Shown in pieces: positions 33,192 through 41,050 of a DNA stretch of 64,000 bases. Location of the stretch: the NCBI RefSeq assembly GCF_039541855.1, contig NZ_BAABHA010000015.1:62001-126000 (forward strand). The letters run 5' to 3'. Under the pieces are notes generated by a model. That model was not told the origin of the DNA. It did not search any database and was given only the letters and a program-made list of their open reading frames with translations. The stretch's first letter is position 1, and the number at the start of each line of letters is the position of its first letter. Source of the DNA: Solirubrum koreensis. Lineage in GTDB: Bacteria > Bacteroidota > Bacteroidia > Cytophagales > Hymenobacteraceae. The translations under genes and the position numbers were made by a program.

Positions 33192-34025
33192 TTACAACCT
33201 CAATACAGCGGCGGCACGGTCAGGATAATCGGTGGTGAAGCCATATATACCTAGCTCCGTCAGGCGAAGCATGTCGGAAGGCTCGTTAACCGTCCAGGCT
33301 ATGATGGGTAGGTTAAGACCAGAGCACAAGCGCAGGAATTCGTCGGTGAGTAAGGTAAAATCGGGACCTAGAAATGTCGGCTGAAACCCGAGTTGCTCCA
33401 GGTGTTCGGCTAAGGGCAGCTGGTCTTCAATGAGCAGACAAGTGGGCAATGCCGGCACTGCTTGCCGAGCCTCTTGCAGCACCCGATGGTCGAAGGAAAG
33501 CAGGGTTACGCGGTTACTGAAATCGGCTTGGCTTATCACCGTTAGTACGGCATCCAAGAAGGCCGCGGGCTTCGGATGGAAGAGTTCATCGGTAGCAGCG
33601 GTACTCTTAAGCTCGACGCTGTAGCGGGGCAATGGTAGGCAGTGGAGCTGCGCGTAATCATCTACTGCCGCAAAAACTTCACTTAGCAGGGGCTTGTACG
33701 CCGGCAGGCTCTGCTGCTCGGGAAACGCCGGGTGTGGCAGCTGCCCACAATCACAGCGGCGAATTCGTTCGTAGGGCTCCTGGTATAGGTTGAAGGCCCT
33801 GCCTCGTTCAGGCGTGAGTTGCTCACCATCGGGACCAAGGCAAACCAGATGGTTTAGCCACGGCTCGTGCGATACGACCACCTGGCCATCGGCGGAGAGG
33901 ACTACATCAAGCTCTAAACCCGATATAGGCCAATGCAGGGCGTGCAAGAACGCCGGCAAGGTATTTTCGGGGCGTAGGCCCCGGCAACCACGGTGACCGT
34001 AAACATGGGGGCGGTGTGCGGGCAT
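33192..34025 (-). CDS. Glycerophosphodiester phosphodiesterase
   Basis: Hydrolyses glycerophosphodiesters to glycerol-3-phosphate and an alcohol. 277 residues. Family motif HRGCRGLRPENT at 11-22 (catalytic His11, Arg12), metal ligands Glu38 and Asp40 in GLELDVV, and catalytic His53 in VVSHEPWLN. TIM-barrel continues to TVNEPSDMLRLTELGIYGFTTDYP, the typical end. There is no signal peptide, so a cytosolic GlpQ/UgpQ-like enzyme. The 243 bases between it and the plus-strand DUF2939 gene hold only a promoter element for the latter. Confidence 0.92.
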   Translation of the reverse strand: MPAHRPHVYGHRGCRGLRPENTLPAFLHALHWPISGLELDVVLSADGQVVVSHEPWLNHLVCLGPDGEQLTPERGRAFNLYQEPYERIRRCDCGQLPHPAFPEQQSLPAYKPLLSEVFAAVDDYAQLHCLPLPRYSVELKSTAATDELFHPKPAAFLDAVLTVISQADFSNRVTLLSFDHRVLQEARQAVPALPTCLLIEDQLPLAEHLEQLGFQPTFLGPDFTLLTDEFLRLCSGLNLPIIAWTVNEPSDMLRLTELGIYGFTTDYPDRAAAVLRL

Positions 34026-34235
34026 GGATTTTGGGCATTGATAAATACAACGGTATGCGGCATACGCAAAGAAGGCAGGCCGAGTATTAATGACCAGAAG
34101 GCGGAGGAGCGGAATGCCAGCCGGCTAAAGCAGGAACTGGAAGTAGGCTGTAATCGGTTGAGAAAGCGCTGCTTTTACCTGCGGAATTTAAAAGACTTAA
34201 CCAGACCTGAGAGTAGGGCGCTGGCAACAAAGGGA

Positions 34236-34243
34236 TATTTTTG
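34236..34243 (+). promoter_or_regulatory. -7 element of the DUF2939 gene
   Basis: TATTTTTG, an exact TAnnTTTG match, 26 bases before the ATG at 34269. No -33 TTG at the expected spacing. Confidence 0.5.
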
Positions 34244-34268
34244 AGGATCCAATCCTAACCCCAACAAC

Positions 34269-34892
34269 ATGAAACGACTTCTGCTAGTCCTATTGCTAAT
34301 TGCCGTGGTGGCAGGCGGCTACTGGTTTTACCGCGACCTGACGACCGGACCGAAATACGCGCTGGCCCAGGCGGCAAAAGCCGTGAACGACCACGACGTT
34401 GCCACCTTCGAGAAATACGTGAATGTGGAAAGCGTTACCGGCAGCCTGGTAGACCAGGTAACAGCCCAGAGCAGCATACTGGGCATGCTGAACCCGGCTA
34501 GCTTTCTAACGAAGGGCGCCCTGGGCCTGGCCAAGCCGCAGATTGCGCGCGCGGCCCGCAAGGAAGTACAGCACTTTGTGGAAACCGGCTCACTAGAAGC
34601 GGCAGCCGAAAGCACTCCGCAACGCTTGGTGAAAGTTTCGATGGCGGGACTGGCCAGCAAAGTGGTGAGCCCGGAAAGCAGTTTCAAGGGCGTGAAGTAC
34701 GTGAACGAACAAGGTGAGCAAGCCCTGGTAGGGCTGGAATTTACTCAGCCGAAATTCGACACGACGATGGTTCTGGAAGTGAAGATGCGCGACCGTGGCG
34801 ACTACTGGCAGGTGACCGAAGTAACCAACCTCGGTGAGATGCTCAAGCACGTGGCGCGCCTCGAAAAGAACAAGGTGTTCGGCGGCCGCTAA
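34269..34892 (+). CDS. DUF2939 domain protein, membrane-anchored
   Basis: 207 residues: an N-terminal hydrophobic helix (MKRLLLVLLLIAVVAGGYWF) followed by PKYALAQAAKAVNDHDVATF, the typical DUF2939 start, then EKYVNVESVTGSLVDQV and FKGVKYVNEQGEQALVGLEF. Proteins of this family are envelope-located and uncharacterised. It is monocistronic, ending just before a very strong terminator. Confidence 0.85.
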   Translation: MKRLLLVLLLIAVVAGGYWFYRDLTTGPKYALAQAAKAVNDHDVATFEKYVNVESVTGSLVDQVTAQSSILGMLNPASFLTKGALGLAKPQIARAARKEVQHFVETGSLEAAAESTPQRLVKVSMAGLASKVVSPESSFKGVKYVNEQGEQALVGLEFTQPKFDTTMVLEVKMRDRGDYWQVTEVTNLGEMLKHVARLEKNKVFGGR

Positions 34893-34937
34893 TGGGCACG
34901 CAGGCCTGAGAGAAGCCAAGCTGGTTTAAAAGGATAT

Positions 34938-34984
34938 AAACGCAAAACGGCCCGGTGTGTAGCACACCGGGCCGTTTTGCGTTT
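34938..34984. terminator. 22-bp perfect stem terminator
   Basis: AAACGCAAAACGGCCCGGTG and the rest of a 22-base arm pair exactly with the other side over a 3-base loop. Its right edge overlaps a degenerate parS-like sequence. Confidence 0.9.
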
Positions 34985-34995
34985 CACGTGGAAAG
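34980..34995 (-). other. Degenerate parS-like site
   Basis: On the minus strand CTTTCCACGTGAAACG matches parS at 13 of 16 positions, with the CCACGTGAAAC core intact. It may be a weak ParB site or a chance match. Confidence 0.35.
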
Positions 34996-35001
34996 CGAAT
35001 T

Positions 35002-35283
35002 TTATGATTTACCCCGGCCAGCCATGAGGTAGTACAGAATTAAGCCTAGCACAGGAAGAATTATAATAATGGCAACCCAGAGCAGCTTCTTACCCAGCGA
35101 CCAAGGCTGACGCAGAACGTCAAGAATGGCCACAATGTCCAGTATCAGAACAAGAGCACCCCAAACAGTGTAGCCGCCCATACTGTCGCGGCGCGAGCAG
35201 CTGCTGAGAACAAAGCTGGAAATGACAGCGAACAATACCGCAAAAGGACGAAAGGGTACGGCGAGGACAGAAGAACGATTCAT
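35002..35283 (-). CDS. Small PLDc_N-like membrane protein
   Basis: 93 residues from the ATG at 35283. An N-terminal signal-like helix ends near FVLSSCSRR, giving a possible lipobox (LSSC). Then come YTVWGALVLILDIVAILDVL and LLWVAIIIILPVLGLILYYL, the pattern of the phospholipase D-nuclease N-terminal membrane domain (PLDc_N). No catalytic HKD domain is present, so this is the membrane module alone, a common stand-alone form of unknown role. Confidence 0.7.
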   Translation of the reverse strand: MNRSSVLAVPFRPFAVLFAVISSFVLSSCSRRDSMGGYTVWGALVLILDIVAILDVLRQPWSLGKKLLWVAIIIILPVLGLILYYLMAGRGKS

Positions 35284-35397
35284 GTGAATTGGTTGCGTTT
35301 GTGGTGTGGGGGAATGATTTGCCACTTTGTACGCAAGTATTCGACATAGGATATAAAAGAAGCTGGCTGACGGCGTAACTAATTGACTAATAGAACA

Positions 35398-36030
35398 CTA
35401 AGCGAGAAACTGGCGAATTTGTAGGAAGAAATTGAGGATGGATTGTGGTAACATTATGATTGTGAGTACAATACCATACAGCGCCCCATAGAAGTGGGCA
35501 TCGTGGTTGATACCATCGGCGGCAATACGCCGGGACTGGTAGTAGGAATAGGCCAAATAGATAGCGCCCCAGATGAAGCCGGGAATTTCCAGCGGCAGGG
35601 GAAAAATCATCAGCTTGGCCGTGGGCATGAGCAGGATGCTGGCGAAGATGACCGACGACACCCCGCCCGAAGCACCCAGGCTGCGGTAGTCGTAATCGTC
35701 GCGGTGCTTGAAGTAGGTGGGAATGTCGGAGACGACGATACCACCGAGGTAGAGCAGCAGGAAAAGCAACAGCCCGTTGGTGGGGCCAAAGGCATCGGCG
35801 TAGAAGTAGCGGGCCGGGCGGCTCAGCGAATAAAACGCGAGCATGTTAAACGCCAGGTGCGAGATGTCGGCGTGGAGGAAACCGGAGGTGATGAAGCGGT
35901 ACCATTCGTTGCGCTTGCGCACGAGGTAGGGCGACATGATCCAGCTTTCGGTAAGGCCGGGGTTCGACCACGCGTACATGGAAACGGCGCAGGTTACGCC
36001 GATCAGAATCAGGACAGCATCAAATTGCAT
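35398..36030 (-). CDS. Rhomboid family intramembrane serine protease
   Basis: 210 residues with six predicted membrane helices. The catalytic Ser121 sits in SLGASGGVSS (GxSG), and His179 in NHDAHFYGALYG. The HADISHLAFNM segment (about 53-63) supplies the conserved His and Asn of the L1/TM2 region. It cleaves membrane-embedded substrates; the substrate here is unknown. The gene is followed on its 5' side by an ACTGACAACT-type repeat. Confidence 0.93.
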   Translation of the reverse strand: MQFDAVLILIGVTCAVSMYAWSNPGLTESWIMSPYLVRKRNEWYRFITSGFLHADISHLAFNMLAFYSLSRPARYFYADAFGPTNGLLLFLLLYLGGIVVSDIPTYFKHRDDYDYRSLGASGGVSSVIFASILLMPTAKLMIFPLPLEIPGFIWGAIYLAYSYYQSRRIAADGINHDAHFYGALYGIVLTIIMLPQSILNFFLQIRQFLA

Positions 36031-36046
36031 GAAGGAGTGGTTAGGT

Positions 36047-36172
36047 GTTGATGGTTGTCAGTTGTCGGTGGTGGAAAGCGCGTGGGCAAGGGCCACGGCT
36101 TGCTTCTGCGTAAACAATACATAGCGCCAAGGCCTGTACCGACAACTGATAACTGACAACTATCAACTGACA
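36047..36172. repeat. ACTGACAACT-type inverted repeat
   Basis: GTTGTCAGTTGTCGGT on the left is complementary to ACCGACAACTGA..ACTGACAAC on the right at 36138-36162. The right arm also carries repeated ACTGACAACT units. It lies in the short space between the rhomboid and polyprenyl synthase genes. A weaker relative is at 55309-55386. Confidence 0.65.
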
Positions 36173-36187
36173 CTCACCACTGGCTTC

Positions 36188-37165
36188 TTAACTCTCGCGC
36201 TCCATTAGCTGCAGGGCCAGGCCGCGGAGCAGGGCTTTGCGCTCGGTGGGCACCTGCACGGCGTCCAGATGAAAGAGGGCGTCCTGGAAGTACTCGTTGA
36301 TGAGGGCCTCGGTTTGCGGGCGAATCTGGAGCTGATCGTAAACGGCCGTAACGGCCTCTACTTTGGCTTCAGCGGTTTCGAGGGTGTTCCGACCTAGCCA
36401 GGAGCGTAGCGTGGCGTTCTGGGGCTCGTTTGCCTGCTCCAGGGCGGTAAGCAACAGGAAGGTCTTCTTGTCGCTCACAATGTCGCCGCCCACGCGCTTG
36501 CCGAAGGTGGCCGCGTCGCCATACACGTCGAGCAAATCGTCGCGGAGCTGGAAGGCAATGCCGATGTCGGTACCGAAGCGGCGGAGGTGGTCGGCATCTT
36601 CAACGGAAGCACCGCCGAGGCGGGCACCCAGCTCCAGCGCGAAGCCGAGGAGCACGGCCGTTTTCAGCCGGATCATGTCGATGTACTGGGCAATGCTGAC
36701 TTGCGGCTCGGTCTCGAAGTTCATGTCGAGTTGCTGGCCTTCGCAGACTTCGGCGGCGGTTTGGCTGAAGCGCTGGAGCATCTCGCGCAGCAGGGTGGGC
36801 TCGATGTCGAAGAGCAGCTCGTAGGCGCGCACCAGCATCACGTCGCCGGAAAGAATAGCCACGTTGGGGTTCCACTTGGTGTGCACCGTGGGCTGGCCGC
36901 GGCGCAGCGGGGCCTGGTCCATGATGTCGTCGTGGAGCAGCGTGAAGTTGTGGAAGACCTCAACGGCCAGCGCGGGCTTGAGGGCCAGGGGCTGCCAATT
37001 GTCGGTGAAGAGCTGGGCGCCGAGCAGGGTGAGGAGCGGCCGGATGCGCTTGCCGCCCATGCGCATGCTGTAGCGAATGGGCTCGTAAAGTTCTTCGGGG
37101 GTTTCGCCGTAGCGCAGGGCGGCTAGGGCGGTGGTGAGGGCACTGGAGAATACGGAAAGATCCAC
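36188..37165 (-). CDS. Polyprenyl synthetase family protein
   Basis: Elongates allylic prenyl diphosphates with isopentenyl diphosphate (quinone, carotenoid or cell-wall lipid carrier synthesis). 325 residues with first Asp-rich motif LLHDDIMD, second QLRDDLLDVYGD, and GGKRIRPLLTLL. FQ/KT and other active-site residues are present. The start is a GTG at 37165 (read as Met, then DLSVFSSALT) or a TTG five codons upstream (37180); there is no ATG nearby. A TACCTTGT element sits just upstream. Chain length specificity is not readable here. Symbol left blank. Confidence 0.9.
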   Translation of the reverse strand: MDLSVFSSALTTALAALRYGETPEELYEPIRYSMRMGGKRIRPLLTLLGAQLFTDNWQPLALKPALAVEVFHNFTLLHDDIMDQAPLRRGQPTVHTKWNPNVAILSGDVMLVRAYELLFDIEPTLLREMLQRFSQTAAEVCEGQQLDMNFETEPQVSIAQYIDMIRLKTAVLLGFALELGARLGGASVEDADHLRRFGTDIGIAFQLRDDLLDVYGDAATFGKRVGGDIVSDKKTFLLLTALEQANEPQNATLRSWLGRNTLETAEAKVEAVTAVYDQLQIRPQTEALINEYFQDALFHLDAVQVPTERKALLRGLALQLMERES

Positions 37166-37347
37166 GGGGGCAGGCGGCAATTTTGGCTACAAGGTACGGA
37201 GGCGGGGCGGCACGCCTGGGGTTGCTTGCGGGTGGGGAGGTAACCGGAGTTTGGAGAAAGGGTTTCAGCCGCACTAAGAAGCCATGCGGTACGTTAACCG
37301 GCACAAGCAGCTTGCATTGTATTACCACCACCAAATCCGTTTTAAGC

Positions 37348-37854
37348 ATGCTACTTCGCCCTATGCCGTGGATCATCGTTTTGACTCTCGGGCTGCTACC
37401 ACAATGGGTACACGCGCAACGATCCTACAACCGCTGGCAGATACCCACTCAGGTTCCCACTGATAACCCTCCTCCAAAAAAATCAGTCGCTAAAGACGAG
37501 CCCGCCGAGAAGTCAAAAACTGTAGTTAGTCCCCCAACTGGCACAACTGAGAGGCTCTTTCACGTTCAACAAATGCCGCAATACCCCGGAGGAATAGAGG
37601 CCCTGAACCATTACATCCGCAAGAACCTGAAACGCCCAAAGGGCAAACGGCTTTCAGGGCAGGTGCTGGTTTCGTTTACTGTGTTGCAAAACGGTAGCAT
37701 AACCGGCGTACACGTAAAGCCAGGCAACGGACTTGATCCACGCCACGACGTGGCGGCAGTGGAGTTGATAAGTAACTTGAAGGGGTTTGAGGGAGGCAAA
37801 CTCGACGGACAGCCCGACGACATTGAAATTGCCCATCCGGTAGTATTCCGGTAG
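37348..37854 (+). CDS. TonB C-terminal domain energy transducer-like protein
   Basis: 168 residues from the ATG at 37348. A signal peptide (MLLRPMPWIIVLTLGLLPQW then VHAQ) leads to a Pro/Lys-rich linker (QVPTDNPPPKKSVAKDEP) and the TonB-CTD: QMPQYPGGIEALNHYIRKNL, VLVSFTVLQNGSITGVHVKP and AAVELISNLKGFEGG. The first part is a cleavable signal, not a membrane anchor, so this may be a soluble TonB-like protein rather than a classical TonB. Usual Bacteroidota annotation: energy transducer TonB. Confidence 0.82.
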   Translation: MLLRPMPWIIVLTLGLLPQWVHAQRSYNRWQIPTQVPTDNPPPKKSVAKDEPAEKSKTVVSPPTGTTERLFHVQQMPQYPGGIEALNHYIRKNLKRPKGKRLSGQVLVSFTVLQNGSITGVHVKPGNGLDPRHDVAAVELISNLKGFEGGKLDGQPDDIEIAHPVVFR

Positions 37855-37875
37855 CTGTAGTTGTGCAATCCACCA

Positions 37876-37919
37876 AAAAAATCGACCCCACCGGCAGCGC
37901 GCCAGTGGGGTCGATTTTT
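37876..37919. terminator. Terminator between TonB-like gene and rnr
   Basis: AAAAATCGACCCCAC..GGC pairs with GCC..GTGGGGTCGATTTTT across 5 bases; A/T-rich flanks serve both converging genes. Confidence 0.85.
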
Positions 37920-37937
37920 ATCTTCTTAAAGCACTAG

Positions 37938-40550
37938 CTAGCCGTGGTAGCGGCTGCGGTTTTTGCGGCCACCGCCGCCGCCGCCAGACTTACCTCCGCC
38001 CGACTTGCCACCGGGACGGCCTCCGCCGCTGCCGCCGCCACGGGGGCGGTCGTCGCGGTTGCGGCCGGCGTAGCCGTCGGATTTGCTGCGGCCTTCGCGG
38101 CGCTGGTTGGTGCCGCCGCCAGGCGTTACCAGTTCCAAGTCGATGGTGCGGTCGAGCAGGTTGGCGGCTTTCACGACGACTTCCACCTTGTCGCCGAACT
38201 TGATGATGCGGCCGGTACGCTGGCCAATCACGCGCATGTTGTCCTTGTCGAATTCGAAGTAATCCTCCGGAATATCGGCCAGGCGGGCCATGCCTTCGCT
38301 CTTGGTCTCGCCCATTTCCACGTACATGCCCCACTCGGTAAGGCCCGATACCACGCCGGTGAACTTCTCGCCCACGTGCTCGGCCATGAACTCGACTTGC
38401 TTGTACTTGATGCTGGCACGCTCGGCCTGGGCGGCCCGCTTCTCGCGCTCGGAGGCGTGCTTGCAGGTGGCTTCCAGGTCGTCGGCATCGGCACTCTTGG
38501 CGCCGTGCAGGTAGTCTTCCAGCAGGCGGTGGGCCATCATGTCGGGGTACCGACGGATGGGCGAGGTGAAGTGCGAGTAGTGGTCGAAGGCCAAGCCGAA
38601 GTGACCCAGCGGCTCGGTGGTGTAAATGGCCTTGGACATGGCGCGCACGGCCAGGGCTTGAATCACCGATTGCTCGGGCTTGCCTTCTACCTCCGCCGTG
38701 AGCTTGTTGAGCACCTTGCTCACGTTCGTGTTTTCGTCGAATTGCAGGCTGTGGCCGAACTGCCGCGCAAACTGCGCGAAGTTCTCCAAGCGGTCGGGGT
38801 CGGGTGCATCGTGGGTGCGGTACACCATAGTGAGGCGCGGCTTGCGGGGCTTCAGGCGGAACACGTAGTCGGCCACCTTGCGGTTGGCCAGCAGCATGAA
38901 TTCCTCGATCAGCTTGTGCGCGTCCTTGCGTTCCTTGATGAACACGCCCACCGGCTTGCCTTCTTCGTCGAGCTTGAACTTCACCTCGGGCGCTTCAAAG
39001 CTGATGGCGCCCTTGCGGAAGCGTTCGGCCTGCAGCTGCTTGGCAATGCGGTTGAGCAGGTTCACCTCGTCGGCAAAGTCGCCCTCGCCCGATTCAATGC
39101 GCTCCTGGGCCTCTTCGTAGGTGAAGCGGCGGTCGGAGTGAATAACGGTGCGGCCAAACCAGGAGTCGTAAAGCTTGCCTTTTTCGTCGAGCTCGAACAC
39201 GGCCGAGAAGGTCAGCTTGTCCTCGTTCGGGCGCAATGAGCAAAGCCCGTTCGAGAGGCGCTCGGGCAACATGGGAATGGTGCGGTCGACCAGGTACACC
39301 GAGGTAGCGCGGTGCTTGGCTTCCTTTTCCAGCCGCGTGCCGGGCAGCACGTAGTGGGTCACGTCGGCAATGTGCACCCCGATTTCGTAGTGGCCGTTTT
39401 CGAGCTGGCGCAGCGACAGGGCATCGTCGAAGTCCTTGGCATCGACGGGGTCGATGGTGAAGGTGGTGATATGGCGGAAGTCGCGGCGCTTGGCAATTTC
39501 GGCCGGCGTAATGTCTATCGGAATGGCGTTGGCTTCAGCTTCCACCTCTTCGGGGAATTCGAAGGGCAGGCCGTACTCGGCCATGATGGCGTTAATCTCA
39601 GCCTCGTGGCCACCGGCGGGCCCGAAGGTGCGCACCACCTCGCCTACCGGCTGGCGGCCGGCTTCGGTGGGCCATTCGGTAATCTTCACCAGCACCTTGT
39701 CGCCGTCCTGGGCCTCGCCCAAGGCGTGCGGTGGCACAAACACGTCGAAGTACAGCTTCTTGTAGTCGGGCTGCACAAAGCCGAAGCCGGCCTGCATCTG
39801 AATGCGGCCTACCACTTCTTCCTTCACGCGCTCGAGCACTTCCACCACGTCGCCGGTGGGTTTCCCGTCGCGGTTCTGGCCCATGCGCACTTTCACGGTG
39901 TCGCCGTCCATGGCAAAGGCTAGGCGGTCGGTAAACACGCGCAGGTCCTCGGGCAGCTCGTCGCTCACAATAAAGGCAAACTTGGTGTTGGCCAGGTCCA
40001 CGGTCCCGGTAATGGTGGGGCCGTGTTGCGCGCGGTGTTCCCGCAGGCTGCCGGGGCGGCGGCTGCGGTCGGTGGTGCCGGGCAAATCGAAACCAGCCGA
40101 ACGCCGACGGTGCACCAGCGGGCCGGTGGCCTGCAGGTCGTCGGAAGGTTCTTCCACCGGACGCTCGGTGCGCGGCTGATAGCCGGTTGTAGGTTCGGCC
40201 GGCTGGCCACGGCGCGGACCACGGTCCTTGGCGGGCATGTCGCGGTCGGGGCGCTCCGAGGTGGAGGCGCGACCGGGCAGCTCTACCAGGCGGTAGTCGT
40301 CGTTGCTGAGTAGGGCAATGTGGCCGCTTTTCTTGAGGCCTTTAAGCACGTCGAAAATCTCGTCGCGCTGCTCTTTGGTGGTTACGCCTAAGCGGCGCGC
40401 CAGCTGACGATAGTTGAACACCTTGCCGGGGTTATCGGCGAAGATGCGGAAGACGAGGGTCTTGTTGATGCCAGCCGGGGCGGCTTGGTCACGGCGGCGG
40501 GCCGGGTCGCGCTGAGGGCGCGGGGCGTCCGAATCGTTGTTTCTCTTCAT
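37938..40550 (-). CDS. rnr: Ribonuclease R with Gly/Arg-rich tails
   Basis: 3'-5' exoribonuclease that degrades structured RNA. 870 residues: a winged-helix start (KTLVFRIFADNPGKVFNYRQ), a long Arg/Pro/Ser-rich spacer with DRDMPAKDRGPRRGQPAE, cold-shock domains, the RNB catalytic domain with TIDPVDAKDFDDALSLRQ, and an S1 domain (KFTGVVSGLTEWGMYVEMGE). The last ~60 residues are Gly/Arg/Lys/Ser-rich (GGGSGGGRPGGKSGGG...). The ATG at 40550 (MKRNNDSDAPRPQ) is chosen; the open frame upstream has a poor start. Active-site Asp residues intact. Confidence 0.93.
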   Translation of the reverse strand: MKRNNDSDAPRPQRDPARRRDQAAPAGINKTLVFRIFADNPGKVFNYRQLARRLGVTTKEQRDEIFDVLKGLKKSGHIALLSNDDYRLVELPGRASTSERPDRDMPAKDRGPRRGQPAEPTTGYQPRTERPVEEPSDDLQATGPLVHRRRSAGFDLPGTTDRSRRPGSLREHRAQHGPTITGTVDLANTKFAFIVSDELPEDLRVFTDRLAFAMDGDTVKVRMGQNRDGKPTGDVVEVLERVKEEVVGRIQMQAGFGFVQPDYKKLYFDVFVPPHALGEAQDGDKVLVKITEWPTEAGRQPVGEVVRTFGPAGGHEAEINAIMAEYGLPFEFPEEVEAEANAIPIDITPAEIAKRRDFRHITTFTIDPVDAKDFDDALSLRQLENGHYEIGVHIADVTHYVLPGTRLEKEAKHRATSVYLVDRTIPMLPERLSNGLCSLRPNEDKLTFSAVFELDEKGKLYDSWFGRTVIHSDRRFTYEEAQERIESGEGDFADEVNLLNRIAKQLQAERFRKGAISFEAPEVKFKLDEEGKPVGVFIKERKDAHKLIEEFMLLANRKVADYVFRLKPRKPRLTMVYRTHDAPDPDRLENFAQFARQFGHSLQFDENTNVSKVLNKLTAEVEGKPEQSVIQALAVRAMSKAIYTTEPLGHFGLAFDHYSHFTSPIRRYPDMMAHRLLEDYLHGAKSADADDLEATCKHASEREKRAAQAERASIKYKQVEFMAEHVGEKFTGVVSGLTEWGMYVEMGETKSEGMARLADIPEDYFEFDKDNMRVIGQRTGRIIKFGDKVEVVVKAANLLDRTIDLELVTPGGGTNQRREGRSKSDGYAGRNRDDRPRGGGSGGGRPGGKSGGGKSGGGGGGRKNRSRYHG

Positions 40551-40926
40551 GTTGAAAAGGGTCGCCGCCGGGCTGCTTTGGTAGTTTCTGACGGGCGGCG
40601 AATTAGCTGAAAAAAGCAGGCCGATGCGCACCGCGTTTCGGGCGGGCCTGCGGGATGAATATGGGTGCCGGCGCATTTTTGTTGCGCCCGACGGGGTGAA
40701 AGTGGTCTAGTGTTCGAAACTCGACCCACTTAAGTTGTGCGAAAGATCAGAACTTCTGAATACTTCACGGGATGTTGACGTGCTGCGCAGGTGATACACG
40801 TGAGGCGGGCGCCAGGGTTAAAGCGGTTTTTAGGCGCTATACGCTACGCTCGGGGTTGTAGGCGCAGTCGGAATGGGGTTAATTAATTGTTGTGATTAAA
40901 AGGATTGTAATGGCTGCTTCTGGTCT
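40551..40926. other. Gene-free stretch before a REP-like repeat
   Basis: About 375 bases with no coding frame I can support, between the rnr start and the palindromic repeat. It becomes AT-rich near 40880-40912 (GGTTAATTAATTGTTGTG). Any rnr promoter should lie here; no exact TAnnTTTG was identified. Confidence 0.5.
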
Positions 40927-40927
40927 C

Positions 40928-41019
40928 GTAATGCCGAGCGCAGTCGAGGCATCTCGCCGGATAGTGAAGTTACTCTCGCACGTCAGCACGCGAGATGTCT
41001 CGACAAGCTCGACATGACG
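40928..41019. repeat. REP-like palindromic repeat, copy 1
   Basis: Left arm CGTAATGCCGAGCGCAGTCG..ATCTCGC pairs with right arm GCGAGATGTCTCG..GAGCTCGACATGACG after allowing for a few mismatches. Copies 2 and 3 are at 44651-44782 and 48240-48262. The same core (GTCGAGCGCAGT, GAGACATCT) recurs. Confidence 0.7.
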
Positions 41020-41050
41020 GGCTGGTTTTAGCCTCGGTGTGGCTTCCCTC

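Noticed and set aside
37944..39239. 431-residue open frame antisense to rnr
   Set aside because: Low-complexity Ala/Val/Gly sequence from the GC-rich opposite strand of RNase R; no domains.
40781..40796. CACGTG with partial parS resemblance near 40786
   Set aside because: Only about 11 of 16 positions match parS; background level.
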